Shown: positions 16,713 through 25,056 of the stretch, one piece after another | How the letters are laid out: every line of letters starts with the position of its first letter | Position numbering within the stretch: the first letter of the stretch is position 1 | Assembly: GCF_002056795.1 (NCBI RefSeq) | Contig: NZ_CP020104.1 | Coordinates: 6,705,501-6,769,500 of the forward strand | Direction of reading: 5' to 3' | Length of the DNA: 64,000 nucleotides | DNA from: Spirosoma aerolatum | Lineage (GTDB): Bacteria; Bacteroidota; Bacteroidia; Cytophagales; Spirosomataceae | Translations under genes and position numbers: made by a program | Notes under the pieces: model-generated | The model's input: only the letters and a program-made list of their open reading frames with translations | Databases searched by the model: none | Told to the model about the DNA's origin: nothing

Positions 16713-17375
16713 ATGAAGAAGTACCATCAACGTCAACTAAGGAAAGGAGGCCTTTGGGCGCTCCTACTGCTAGCCGTAGGCGGAAGTCTGAGTGCCTGCC
16801 GCGATAAGGCTATTGATGACTTAAGTGCCGCCGATAGCCCGGTTTACATTACCAATTACGATAAGTCGGTCAACTTCGGTCAATACAAAACGTTTAGCCT
16901 ACCCGATTCGGTACTTGTCGAAACCAATAACGGCTACCAACCAGCTCAGAACAGCGTTTCTACCCAGTTTGTAAACAATATCGCCAACACGCTCACAGCG
17001 CGGGGTTTTCAGCGAGTAAGTAAAGGGGACAGTGCCGATCTGGGAGTTGCCATTATCCGGGTCAACAAGCAGTATACAGGTGTTGGAGTCGATCCATACG
17101 GCTATTATTCGAGTTACTGGGGCTATGGCTACGGAGGCCTGGGTGGATATTATCCTTACTATCCGACCTATTACACTTATCAGGTTTCTGACCAATACTG
17201 GGAAATTCAGATTGTCGATCTGAAAAACAGCACGACTAACGCCAGTGGTCAAAAGCAGGTGAATGTCATTTACGACGCTACCATCCGGGGCACCGACGTT
17301 ACAGATACGCAGTCCGTCGATGCCGCCACCACAGCTATTTTCAATCAATCCACGTATTTACAGGCTAGTCGCTAA
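16713..17375 (+). CDS. DUF4136 family lipoprotein
   Basis: 220 residues. The N-terminus has a charged start, a hydrophobic stretch (LLLLAVGGS) and the lipobox LSAC, so it should be lipid-anchored. The rest matches DUF4136: NFGQYKTFSLPDS after the anchor, IANTLTARGFQRV in the middle, and a C-terminal part with VIYDATIRGTDVTD. A tyrosine/glycine-rich loop lies at about 125-155. Function is unknown. The outer-membrane barrel gene begins 8 bp after the stop, so the two are probably one operon at the cell envelope; they interrupt the minus-strand ebo genes. Confidence 0.88.
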   Translation: MKKYHQRQLRKGGLWALLLLAVGGSLSACRDKAIDDLSAADSPVYITNYDKSVNFGQYKTFSLPDSVLVETNNGYQPAQNSVSTQFVNNIANTLTARGFQRVSKGDSADLGVAIIRVNKQYTGVGVDPYGYYSSYWGYGYGGLGGYYPYYPTYYTYQVSDQYWEIQIVDLKNSTTNASGQKQVNVIYDATIRGTDVTDTQSVDAATTAIFNQSTYLQASR

Positions 17376-17383
17376 CCAACGTC

Positions 17384-18034
17384 ATGAAACGTATCCTCGC
17401 AGTAATTGCCCTGCTTGGCCTCAGTACGGCGGCCTGGGCACAGTACCAAAATGAGTACATGGGTTCATCGATCTACGATCGGTATGTAACCTTCAATATT
17501 TCGGCCCGCTATGGAGTGGCTTTCCCGATGGGTGGTCAGCAGGGCTATATCGACCGCATTTCGCCAACCAACCTCGCGCTGGATGGTGAATGGCTCTTTC
17601 CGAAACGCTTTTCGATTGGCTTAAAAACGGGCTATCAGTACACGCACCAGCGGATGCCCCGGCAAGTGTATGAATACGACTCGCAGTCGATCTCAGCCGT
17701 TCAGACCCGAACCCTCTCGGTGATTCCGGCCATGGTTTCGCTATCGTATTATTTTGCCGATAACGCAGCGGCCATTCGTCCGTATATTCAGATGGCAGGA
17801 GGTGGTGCATTCATTGATTACACCAACTATTTCGGGCCGCTGGCCGACCAGAAAAGCGGGTTTAAAGGGGCCATCGCCCCGGCTATTGGCCTTAAATTTT
17901 ACGGCAAACGCGAACAGGGGCTTGGTGCCGAAATCCAGGCCCAATACCAGAACGTGTTTTTCAACTACGATCTGCTGAAAAACTCTGCTCCCTCGCTCAT
18001 GCTTTCGGCAGGGATCATTTATCGGTGGTATTAA
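17384..18034 (+). CDS. Outer membrane beta-barrel protein
   Basis: 216 residues with a signal peptide (MKRILAVIALLGLSTAAWA). The mature part alternates hydrophobic and polar residues as in 8-strand barrels, begins FNISARYGVAFPMGG and ends in a strand with a terminal tyrosine (AGIIYRWY), the usual C-terminal aromatic. It resembles the general OmpW/porin-family type found in Bacteroidota; no specific role. It ends 1 bp before the eboA stop codon on the other strand. Confidence 0.82.
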   Translation: MKRILAVIALLGLSTAAWAQYQNEYMGSSIYDRYVTFNISARYGVAFPMGGQQGYIDRISPTNLALDGEWLFPKRFSIGLKTGYQYTHQRMPRQVYEYDSQSISAVQTRTLSVIPAMVSLSYYFADNAAAIRPYIQMAGGGAFIDYTNYFGPLADQKSGFKGAIAPAIGLKFYGKREQGLGAEIQAQYQNVFFNYDLLKNSAPSLMLSAGIIYRWY

Positions 18035-18035
18035 G

Positions 18036-18713
18036 TTAGTCTAACAATAACTCAATATTAGCAGGCAGACTACGCCCGGCAGCCCGACGTTCAGCGGCAT
18101 AATCCGTCAGAATATGGGTCAGTCGGGTGTTTTTACGTTTTTGTAAACCCATGATTTGGGTAATATCTTTGTCGGTAAAGAACGCCTTCATCACGAGCTG
18201 ATTCCAGGCCAGTTCATCCAGATACTCGGCAGGATATGGATTTTGCAGCATAATCGCTGACTGCACATCGCCGATGTTATTCCGAACCCCTTCCGTAGCC
18301 TGAAACTGCCAGCCTTCGGGGTAGGCCAGCACAGGCAATGCCGAATAAAGCGCTACTAATTCATTGAGTTCACCCGCTTTGAAAAGCTCCGTGATCGTCT
18401 TCAAATAGGTGGTCTGGTCGTCGGCGGGTAGCTGAAGCAGCCACCATACCCGTGCCAGTCGATCAAGTGTCCAGCCAGCAACGGTAAATCCCGGCCGAAT
18501 TCGTTCCAGCGAAAAGGCGATGTCGTCTGGCACCTCAATGGGTTGCTTACCAACAAAGCGTGGCATGGCCGTAAAGACGCGGTAAAACGTGGCAACCTGT
18601 GGATTGGCATGGAAGGCATCGACCTGCTGCCGCAAATAGGTAACGGCTTTTTCGGAATTTGGCTGCTGTTCGATCAGATAAAACAGCGTCTGGCTCATCT
18701 GGAGACTATTCAT
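18036..18713 (-). CDS. eboA: EboA domain protein
   Basis: About 225 residues, helical and cytoplasmic, without catalytic motifs. The pattern of PDDIAFSLERIRPGF, GWTLDRLARVWWLL, LYSALPVLAYPE, GVRNNIGDVQSAI with QNPYPAEYLDELAWNQLV, and MKAFFTDKDI matches the EboA family as I know it; EboC and EboB within 4 kb support this. The chemical role of EboA is not established. I chose the ATG at 18713 over 18761 because a TATTTTTG promoter box lies 4 bp upstream of it and the first 16 codons of the longer frame look non-native. It is convergent with the barrel gene. Confidence 0.82.
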   Translation of the reverse strand: MNSLQMSQTLFYLIEQQPNSEKAVTYLRQQVDAFHANPQVATFYRVFTAMPRFVGKQPIEVPDDIAFSLERIRPGFTVAGWTLDRLARVWWLLQLPADDQTTYLKTITELFKAGELNELVALYSALPVLAYPEGWQFQATEGVRNNIGDVQSAIMLQNPYPAEYLDELAWNQLVMKAFFTDKDITQIMGLQKRKNTRLTHILTDYAAERRAAGRSLPANIELLLD

Positions 18714-18717
18714 ACTG

Positions 18718-18725
18718 CAAAAATA
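18718..18725 (-). promoter_or_regulatory. Candidate -7 box for eboA
   Basis: TATTTTTG on the minus strand fits the Bacteroidota TAnnTTTG box and ends 4 bp before the eboA ATG. Transcription would start at or next to the ATG, giving a leaderless mRNA. A TTG at about 27 bp upstream (18753-18755) is farther than usual, so confidence is limited. Confidence 0.45.
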
Positions 18726-18853
18726 CATGCGTAATTCGGACCCTAACTGTAGCAAAAGCACATTAGTACATGACTATAATCACCTTTACTACGATAGAAT
18801 AAAGCCTAATCCGCACTTTTGGTTTCCCGGACACAGACCACTCGCCTTCAATC

Positions 18854-20662
18854 ATGAAAAAAACGCTGTTGGCTTACCTACTTATTTTCTGTTTTAACTC
18901 ACCTGCCCTACTGGCTCAGTCACTATCGGAATACACCTGGTGGAATCCGACTCAGAGCGACATACCCGTGATTGAAGGCCAGGGCTGGTCGGGTACGGCA
19001 CGGCAAAATGCGTATGACCGACTACCCACCCTGGCCGAACAACGCGTGCGTAAGGAAGTCTGGAGTCTCTCGCACGATGGTGCCGGTTTGATGATCCGGT
19101 TTCGGGCCAGCACCGATCAGGTGGTGATACGCTACACCGTCGGTCGTAAGCAAACAGCACTCCCCCATATGCCAGCTACGGGCGTTAGTGGGGTCGATCT
19201 ATATGCCGTAAACAGCGATGGCGACTATCTGTGGTGTGCCGGAAAATATACCTTTGGCGATACCATCCAGTACCGATTCACCAATCTTGAGCCCAACGAC
19301 CCATACCATAAGAAAGGTCGGGAATATCGGCTGTACTTGCCGCTTTACAACTCCGTCAAATGGTTAGAGGTGGGTGTACCTAAAGGCGTTACGCTTACGC
19401 CCCTGGCTGTTCGGCCTGATAAACCGATTGTCATCTACGGAACGTCCATTGCTCAGGGGGCCTGTGCTTCCCGGCCCGGCATGGCGTGGACATCGATTCT
19501 AGGTCGAAAGCTGGACCGTCCTGTTATCAATCTAGGGTTTTCGGGCAATGGTCGGCTGGAAAAAGAAGTGGTTGACTTTCTACCGGAAATTGACGCGAAA
19601 CTATACGTGCTGGACTGTCTGCCTAACCTCATTGCTACAGTTGGAATAAAACCAGATACCATCAAAGCCCGCATAATTCAATCGGTAAAAACGCTACGAC
19701 AGCAACGCCCTTCAACGCCTATCTTGCTGGTCGAACACGCGGGTTATACGGAAGGCAGCATCAATCCAACCCGAAAACAACTCTACACCGAGGTCAATGA
19801 ATTGATGCAGCAAGTTTATACCCAACTCACGAACGAAGGCACAGAACAGCTTTATCTGCTCTCAAAATCAGCCATTAATCTGGACATCGACGCGATGGTG
19901 GATGGTACGCATCCGACCGATCTGGGTATGCAGCAATACGCTGATGCCTACGAACGGATTATCCGACCGATTTTGAATGAGCCAATTGGTCAATCGTCAA
20001 CGACGAAGCCACGCACACAATACCGCGACGCGAATAAATACGATTGGGAAACCCGCCACCGGGCTATTATGAACCGCCTGAAAAGTGATCCACCCCGCAT
20101 TGTTTACTTCGGTAACTCGATCACCCATTTCTGGGGTGGCGAACCGGCTGATGTGGCGTCGGCTGGTGCGGATAGCTGGAACAACGTCATGGTTCCGTTA
20201 GGCGTTCAGAACCTGGGGTATGGCTGGGACCGTATCGAAAACGTATTATGGCGGGTTTATCACGGCGAACTCGACGGATATACCCCGAATCAGATCGTCG
20301 TCATGATTGGCACCAACAATCTGCAACTCAACTCCGATACTGAGATTCGTGAGGGCCTGAGCTTCCTGATCCGCGCCATGCAGACCCGACAGCCTAAAGC
20401 GGAGATTTTACTGGTTGGCATTTTACCCCGTCGGCAACTGGAATCGCGCATTGCCACGCTCAATCAGCAACTGAATCAGGTTGCCAATAAACTAAATGTC
20501 CGGTTTATCCAGCCGGGCACCGTCTTTCTAAAACCCGACGGCACCATCGACGAGACCTTGTTCGGCGACGGGTTACACCCCAACGCCGAAGGTTATCGGC
20601 AGTTTGTGGCCAAACTCCAACCGTATCTGAAAAAGACAGAAACTACGAAGGTGAAGAAATGA
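18854..20662 (+). CDS. Secreted protein with two SGNH hydrolase domains
   Basis: 602 residues with a signal peptide (MKKTLLAYLLIFCFNSPA, cleavage near LLAQ). First an N-terminal GxDLY-type beta domain (SGVDLYAVNSDGDYLW), then an SGNH hydrolase domain with block I IYGTSIAQGACASRPG, GFSGNGRL, and DGTHPTDLG. A second SGNH/GDSL domain follows from about residue 415: YFGNSITHFWGGEP, GYGWDRIENVLWR, MIGTNNLQL and DGLHPNAEG. Both domains keep the Ser, Gly, Asn and Asp/His blocks, so both may act, probably as carbohydrate esterases on extracellular glycans. A hairpin repeat follows the stop. Confidence 0.88.
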   Translation: MKKTLLAYLLIFCFNSPALLAQSLSEYTWWNPTQSDIPVIEGQGWSGTARQNAYDRLPTLAEQRVRKEVWSLSHDGAGLMIRFRASTDQVVIRYTVGRKQTALPHMPATGVSGVDLYAVNSDGDYLWCAGKYTFGDTIQYRFTNLEPNDPYHKKGREYRLYLPLYNSVKWLEVGVPKGVTLTPLAVRPDKPIVIYGTSIAQGACASRPGMAWTSILGRKLDRPVINLGFSGNGRLEKEVVDFLPEIDAKLYVLDCLPNLIATVGIKPDTIKARIIQSVKTLRQQRPSTPILLVEHAGYTEGSINPTRKQLYTEVNELMQQVYTQLTNEGTEQLYLLSKSAINLDIDAMVDGTHPTDLGMQQYADAYERIIRPILNEPIGQSSTTKPRTQYRDANKYDWETRHRAIMNRLKSDPPRIVYFGNSITHFWGGEPADVASAGADSWNNVMVPLGVQNLGYGWDRIENVLWRVYHGELDGYTPNQIVVMIGTNNLQLNSDTEIREGLSFLIRAMQTRQPKAEILLVGILPRRQLESRIATLNQQLNQVANKLNVRFIQPGTVFLKPDGTIDETLFGDGLHPNAEGYRQFVAKLQPYLKKTETTKVKK

Positions 20663-20677
20663 GGCCAATAGAGCTTT

Positions 20678-20707
20678 GTGGTGTCGGCTACTTAGAGCCG
20701 ATACCAC
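20678..20707. repeat. REP-like hairpin, copy 1
   Basis: 12-bp stem (GTGGTGTCGGCT with AGCCGATACCAC, one G-T pair) and a 6-nt loop, between convergent genes. It has the same stem and loop sizes and the same outer bases as the hairpin at 24592-24621. Confidence 0.7.
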
Positions 20708-20768
20708 TGCAATGTCACAACCCCTACGCTCGTCCGCGATTGTATTGCGCAGGTGCGGAGTTCGAAAC

Positions 20769-23444
20769 TTACCCCTGTATCTGTACAAGCAACGGCTGGT
20801 TGATCTGAATTTTTTGTCGTGATGACAATTTTAGAGCAAGTGTTTTACCCGTTTGGCTTAACCGAACTGCAATCGGCTGTCCGCCCAGAGTTACGGTTAC
20901 TTTTTTAACGGGTTTCGCATCGCTTTTTTCAACGGTTAACTGCTCCAATGCCAACGAGCCGTACGCTACGTCAAGACGATATTCATAACGTTTACCCTGC
21001 TTTTGCTGAGTATATGTCCCCCATCCTTCGGCCCCCGTAAACGGGGCCATAAACATGTCGGCACCCCATTTCGGCGCAAAAGCCAGTTCACCTTTGGGAC
21101 CGTGATACGCATAGCCGCAGGCTGAAATAAAAGCTCCATAACTCGCCATCGCCCGTGCGTAATGATCGCTGCACTCCACTTCGTTGAACGGATTCCGCTT
21201 AGCAGCATGGTAACGGTCATGAATGGTTCGGATGAGGGCCAGCCCTTCGTCGATCATACCTTCGGCTAGCATATGCCCGGCCACCTGATGCTCAAATCCG
21301 CTCATGCACTCATGGAAATAGGTTACCTGCCAGGCATCTTCTACCCCATACGGTAAGGGCACCTGAGCGGGGTTGGTATTCATGAGCATACCGCCTTCGC
21401 CCGGCAAGGCATAAGGTCGACCGCCGTGATGGTCTTTCAGGTAAGGGCCTACATCGGTTGTGAAGTTGTATTTCCAGAGCGATCGCAATGCCGATACAGT
21501 TTTCTGCTGATCAATAATCCGCCCCAAACCAACCTGAAACGCCCACGACTGGCCATACACCTGATCGATATGGCAAGTGTCGTATGAACCCAGTACCGTT
21601 TTCCCCAACTTCGGGTCAGGTTTATGAATGAAGTACTCACCATTAAATAGTTGCGATTCCATATTGACCTTCCCCTTCTCGAAAAAGGCTTTGCAGACAG
21701 CCGCAAAATCGCGGTCGTTCATCTCTTCCGCCATGCGTTCGCCCGCTTTTACCGCTGCCAGACAAAGCCCAACCAGCCAGGCAATTTCGCCCGGCCACTT
21801 GGCATCCAGCGTATTTTCGAGCTGCGAATCGACCATCCCGTTCCCGGTCCGGTCCTGTTTCAGAATGTATTCAATAGCCAGCCTGGTTTTCGGCCAGTTC
21901 CGACGCAGGAATCCATCGTCGGTACTCATTTGATGTTCCCGATACATTCCCAGAACTCGCCCGGCCTGCCCATCGATGGCTGGTTGCTGGTCGTATTCTG
22001 CCCGAAAACCGATATGCCCATCGTCGTGAAAGCCAACTCCCAGATCGACGCGCTCGCGTGTATCCCGTTCCAGAGCCGGAAACAGTCGCCCCATCGCTTG
22101 GGCATATTGCCAAACGTGCGTGCAAGTACCCGCGCAGGAGCCTACACCTTCCCACGCATAAAATCGACCCGATGAAAACCGATGACTGGTGGTGGTTGCC
22201 AGCGTCGATATGTTCAGCAACGTGCGTTCTAAAAACCAGTGTGGTAATGTACTTTGTGTATACCAGGTCTGACACCAGGTTTTGGTCTCGCCCGATAGTT
22301 TGGCAAAATTCTGCTGGATATAGTTTGCTACCTCAGCCGCCGATTTGAACTGGTTGGCGTAATACCGCTTCGTCTCATTCTTAATTGAATGAAACGACAG
22401 ATTAGGGAAATACCAGCTCAGCACATAATGCAGCTCTGCCGTTTTACCAGCCGGAATTTGAGTTGTATTCCGCACGGACCCCAGCAATAGTTCATCAAAC
22501 CGTTTAGTGGCAGGCTGACTGTTTTCGGTGTTGAACAACGCATCATTTGCCAGAGTCGCCAATGTATTGACCACCGTAGCCGGATTGAGTGAAAGCAGGC
22601 AGAAGTTGCCATAATCCGGTTTGAAATAATAGGCATCGTCGGCCCAGTTTTTATTAAGAACCGTACTGAAAACACCATTCGGAACAGCCTTATTCGATTT
22701 GGTATACTGATCGTCGCTGGCGGTGTAGATGGCTGCTTTGTTTTCCAGCCACCCCACTACCGACACCGTTACATCGGCCTGACTTTTATTGGCAATCGTG
22801 AACGAATAGATGGTAGCGGGTAAGCCCGAATTATCGGCATCCAGCGGAATAAAGGGCGAGTACACCTGTGCTGAAACCTGAACCGGCAACGTCGCATCCA
22901 GATACCGAATGGTTGCCATCGGGTAGGTCGCTTCAAATTCGATCTCATCCCAATCGTCGGCCAGTAGTCGTTTTGTAACACTCCTGCCATTGTAGTCGAT
23001 CTTAAACGCAAACCCCTGCTCTACCGGACGAACATTTTTAACAGGTTCAACATAGTTGGAGCCATCGAACGGACGCAGAATGGCCTTGTTGTTCTGGATT
23101 TTTTCGTGCCAGGGAATGTCTTTGTAAATAACGCCGGTCTGGTTCTTATTGAAAATATCCCACAGCCAAAGCCGGCCATCGCCCCCCAGGTACACGCAGC
23201 CGCAGCCGATACCGCCCACCGGCATACCCAGGTATTGAAGTTCAGCTTTCGTTTTCCGATACGTCGTTGGCTCTCCCCGCTCATATAGCGCTTTGATCCA
23301 TTCAGGCGTAGGCTTTGTGATAGCCGGTTTATCGTCGGCCAGCCCAAAAGGCCGATGAAGCGAGGAAAAATCGGTTAAAAAACCGGCAGCCATCAGGCTA
23401 GTGGATTGTATGAACGTGCGACGAGTAATTGTATTGTCTGCCAT
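20769..23444 (-). CDS. GH116 family glucosidase (GBA2/bile acid beta-glucosidase type), exported
   Basis: 891 residues. The N-terminus has a Tat-type signal (ITRRTFIQSTSLMAAGFL). An N-terminal domain with GMPVGGIGCGCVYLGGDGRL and the GH116 catalytic (alpha/alpha)6 domain follow: WEGVGSCAGTCTHVWQYAQA, DDGHIGFRAEYD, GEIAWLVGLCLAAVKA, SYDTCHIDQVYGQSWA and the late signature NPFNEVECSDHYARAMASYG. The family cleaves beta-glucosides, glucosylceramide and related glycosides. It is probably folded before export and works in the periplasm or on the surface. Convergent with the SGNH gene; no transporter is adjacent. Confidence 0.88.
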   Translation of the reverse strand: MADNTITRRTFIQSTSLMAAGFLTDFSSLHRPFGLADDKPAITKPTPEWIKALYERGEPTTYRKTKAELQYLGMPVGGIGCGCVYLGGDGRLWLWDIFNKNQTGVIYKDIPWHEKIQNNKAILRPFDGSNYVEPVKNVRPVEQGFAFKIDYNGRSVTKRLLADDWDEIEFEATYPMATIRYLDATLPVQVSAQVYSPFIPLDADNSGLPATIYSFTIANKSQADVTVSVVGWLENKAAIYTASDDQYTKSNKAVPNGVFSTVLNKNWADDAYYFKPDYGNFCLLSLNPATVVNTLATLANDALFNTENSQPATKRFDELLLGSVRNTTQIPAGKTAELHYVLSWYFPNLSFHSIKNETKRYYANQFKSAAEVANYIQQNFAKLSGETKTWCQTWYTQSTLPHWFLERTLLNISTLATTTSHRFSSGRFYAWEGVGSCAGTCTHVWQYAQAMGRLFPALERDTRERVDLGVGFHDDGHIGFRAEYDQQPAIDGQAGRVLGMYREHQMSTDDGFLRRNWPKTRLAIEYILKQDRTGNGMVDSQLENTLDAKWPGEIAWLVGLCLAAVKAGERMAEEMNDRDFAAVCKAFFEKGKVNMESQLFNGEYFIHKPDPKLGKTVLGSYDTCHIDQVYGQSWAFQVGLGRIIDQQKTVSALRSLWKYNFTTDVGPYLKDHHGGRPYALPGEGGMLMNTNPAQVPLPYGVEDAWQVTYFHECMSGFEHQVAGHMLAEGMIDEGLALIRTIHDRYHAAKRNPFNEVECSDHYARAMASYGAFISACGYAYHGPKGELAFAPKWGADMFMAPFTGAEGWGTYTQQKQGKRYEYRLDVAYGSLALEQLTVEKSDAKPVKKVTVTLGGQPIAVRLSQTGKTLALKLSSRQKIQINQPLLVQIQG

Positions 23445-23577
23445 GACCCATCAGGTGGCCCTTCCATAGGTTCCGCACTAAAAACCAATCGAATCACAAC
23501 TATACTCGTTCCGGCGTTAAACAGGTACGGAAACCAATGCCAAGTAGTGCTGTCTTGCTATCTCTGACGATCTGGGG

Positions 23578-24489
23578 TTATTTTTTGGCCTTTGGATGAG
23601 CTTGGTCGTACGTTTTCTTGAGCTGCTCCAGGCTCGTATGCGTATAAATCTGGGTAGCCGCTAAACTACTGTGGCCGAGCAAGTCTTTAATGGCGTTGAG
23701 ATCGGCACCCCGATTGAGGAGGTGGGTAGCAAAGGAATGGCGCAACACGTGCGGACTTTTCTTTTCAAGCGTCGTCACTAAGTCCAGATGCCGCTTCACA
23801 ATACGCTGGATTAGCACCGGATAAGCCGCTATACCTTTATCGCTTACAATCAAAACTGTATTGTCGGCCTGGCCTGAGAACTCTGCTTCTTTTACCCGGT
23901 TATAGGCCTGGATCAGCTCAAAAAGAGGTTGCGTAAGAGGTATAATCCGATGCTTGTTGCGCTTCCCCAAAACCAGAATCGTTTTTTCATACAAGTTGAC
24001 ATCGACTGTTTTGAGTCCAATCAATTCACTCAGCCGGATTCCGGTGCCATACAGAAGCTCAAGCACGAGTTTGTCGCGGATGCCCTCAAACGTATCGGGA
24101 AACTCGACCTCGCTGAGCAGCGTTTCCATTGGTTTTTCTTCGATGTACTGAGGCAGTTTTTTACTGGCTTTCAGCGCCTGAATTTTAGCCATCGGGTCCT
24201 GGTCAATCACTTTCCGACGAAGCAGGAAGCCATAAAAACTCCGAAGGGTAGCAATCTTCCGGTTCACTGATGATTTATCTAAGTCGGCCTCCACCAGGCT
24301 CACAATCCATGAGCGGATGTGCCGAAAATCGGCGCGTTCCGGCTGATCGACATTACACTCAGTATGCAGAAATTCCGTAAACTGCTCCAGATCTTTTGCA
24401 TACGCCGTCAGCGTATGATGGCTCAGTCGTTTTTCATACCGAATGTGCGTGAGGAAGTCCGAACTAAAGGTTTGCCTCGCAGGATTCAT
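23578..24489 (-). CDS. xerC: Tyrosine recombinase XerC-like
   Basis: 303 residues. N-terminal SAM-like DNA-binding domain (FLTHIRYEKRLSHHTLTAYAKDL, given in parts) and the integrase catalytic domain: first Arg in LLYGTGIRLSELIGL, Lys in the beta-hairpin LVLGKRNKHRIIPL, HxLRHSFATHLL, GHSSLAATQIYTH with the final His and catalytic Tyr. The length and the place next to rpsU are usual for chromosomal XerC/XerD in Bacteroidota, so I read it as housekeeping dimer resolution rather than a phage integrase. The usual downstream hpf gene is absent; GH116 stands there instead. Confidence 0.9.
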   Translation of the reverse strand: MNPARQTFSSDFLTHIRYEKRLSHHTLTAYAKDLEQFTEFLHTECNVDQPERADFRHIRSWIVSLVEADLDKSSVNRKIATLRSFYGFLLRRKVIDQDPMAKIQALKASKKLPQYIEEKPMETLLSEVEFPDTFEGIRDKLVLELLYGTGIRLSELIGLKTVDVNLYEKTILVLGKRNKHRIIPLTQPLFELIQAYNRVKEAEFSGQADNTVLIVSDKGIAAYPVLIQRIVKRHLDLVTTLEKKSPHVLRHSFATHLLNRGADLNAIKDLLGHSSLAATQIYTHTSLEQLKKTYDQAHPKAKK

Positions 24490-24591
24490 GTGATTTTACC
24501 GATTAAACAGATTCTCATCTACAAACTTACCAACTTTACGATCTGAACGATTTTTAAAGCCTACATTACTTCATTCAGCCATGGACTTGTT

Positions 24592-24621
24592 GTGGTGTCA
24601 GATGTGAAGATCTGACACCAC
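24592..24621. repeat. REP-like hairpin, copy 2
   Basis: Perfect 12-bp stem GTGGTGTCAGAT with ATCTGACACCAC around a 6-nt loop. It shares geometry and outer stem with 20678-20707, and the CAGAT core also occurs in the IS110 spacer hairpin. Confidence 0.7.
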
Positions 24622-24670
24622 TAAGCACTTTCTAGCTCAGAATAATTGATAAAATCACAAAATTCGGGTC

Positions 24671-24703
24671 AAAAAAAAGCAGCAAACATTCCTGCTTGCT
24701 GCT
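24671..24703 (-). terminator. Rho-independent terminator of rpsU
   Basis: On the minus strand an 8-bp stem (AGCAGCAA with TTGCTGCT, 10-nt loop) is followed at once by a run of eight T. It lies about 90 bp past the rpsU stop. Confidence 0.8.
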
Positions 24704-24793
24704 CCTTCTGCGTTCTGGCTGGCGGTTTGAAACGGCTGACTGCGCATTCAGCGATTCAACCCCAACATGACCGATGTTTCGGAACGAAATGTC

Positions 24794-24991
24794 CTATTGC
24801 TCGGTATGGTTGCCGTACATTCTTTCTTTGTAGGCTGCCTTAATGATCTCGGTGCGACGCTTTACCGACGGTTTTTGGAAAGCCGTCCGCGACCGCAACT
24901 GCCGCAACACACCCGTCTTCTCAAACTTCTTTTTGAAGCGTTTCAGGGCCTTGTCGATCGACTCGTTGTCTTTTACGTTAATGATAAGCAT
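24794..24991 (-). CDS. rpsU: 30S ribosomal protein bS21
   Basis: 65 residues. Basic small-subunit protein bS21: MLIINVKDNESIDKALKRF, then KKKFEKTGVLRQLRSR and the basic C-terminus with KRRTEIIKAAYKE. Known for the group: in Bacteroidota the anti-Shine-Dalgarno end of 16S rRNA is occluded with the help of bS21, and in some members rpsU itself has a strong SD that lets it autoregulate. Here the bases before the ATG (ACACAATATTTAACA) show no SD, so that control does not seem to apply in its simple form. It has its own promoter and terminator. Confidence 0.97.
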   Translation of the reverse strand: MLIINVKDNESIDKALKRFKKKFEKTGVLRQLRSRTAFQKPSVKRRTEIIKAAYKERMYGNHTEQ

Positions 24992-25025
24992 TGTTAAATA
25001 TTGTGTTTTAGCTAAAACCGGACGG

Positions 25026-25056
25026 CAAAGATAATAGATTTGCGGACATGAAACAA
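25026..25056 (-). promoter_or_regulatory. rpsU promoter, TTG-N20-TATCTTTG
   Basis: On the minus strand TTG (25054-25056) and TATCTTTG (25026-25033) are 20 bp apart, a good match to the Bacteroidota sigma-A promoter. The -33 element lies inside the first codons of the divergent ppx gene. Confidence 0.7.
25035..25042 (+). promoter_or_regulatory. Candidate -7 box for ppx
   Basis: TAGATTTG on the plus strand fits TAnnTTTG and ends 5 bp before the ppx ATG, 1 bp from the opposing rpsU box. Transcription would start at about the ATG. The -33 side is weak (TTTT at 25006-25009, 25 bp away). Confidence 0.5.

Larger units (their letters stand above)
24490..24793. other. xerC-rpsU intergenic region
   Basis: 304 bp with no gene. 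It holds the REP-like hairpin at 24592-24621 and the rpsU terminator at 24671-24703. About 90 bp between that terminator and the rpsU stop show no further signal. Confidence 0.6.

Noticed and set aside
23578..24489. Phage or integrative-element integrase
   Set aside because: Length, sequence and place beside rpsU fit housekeeping XerC; there are no other phage or conjugation genes and no att-like repeats.
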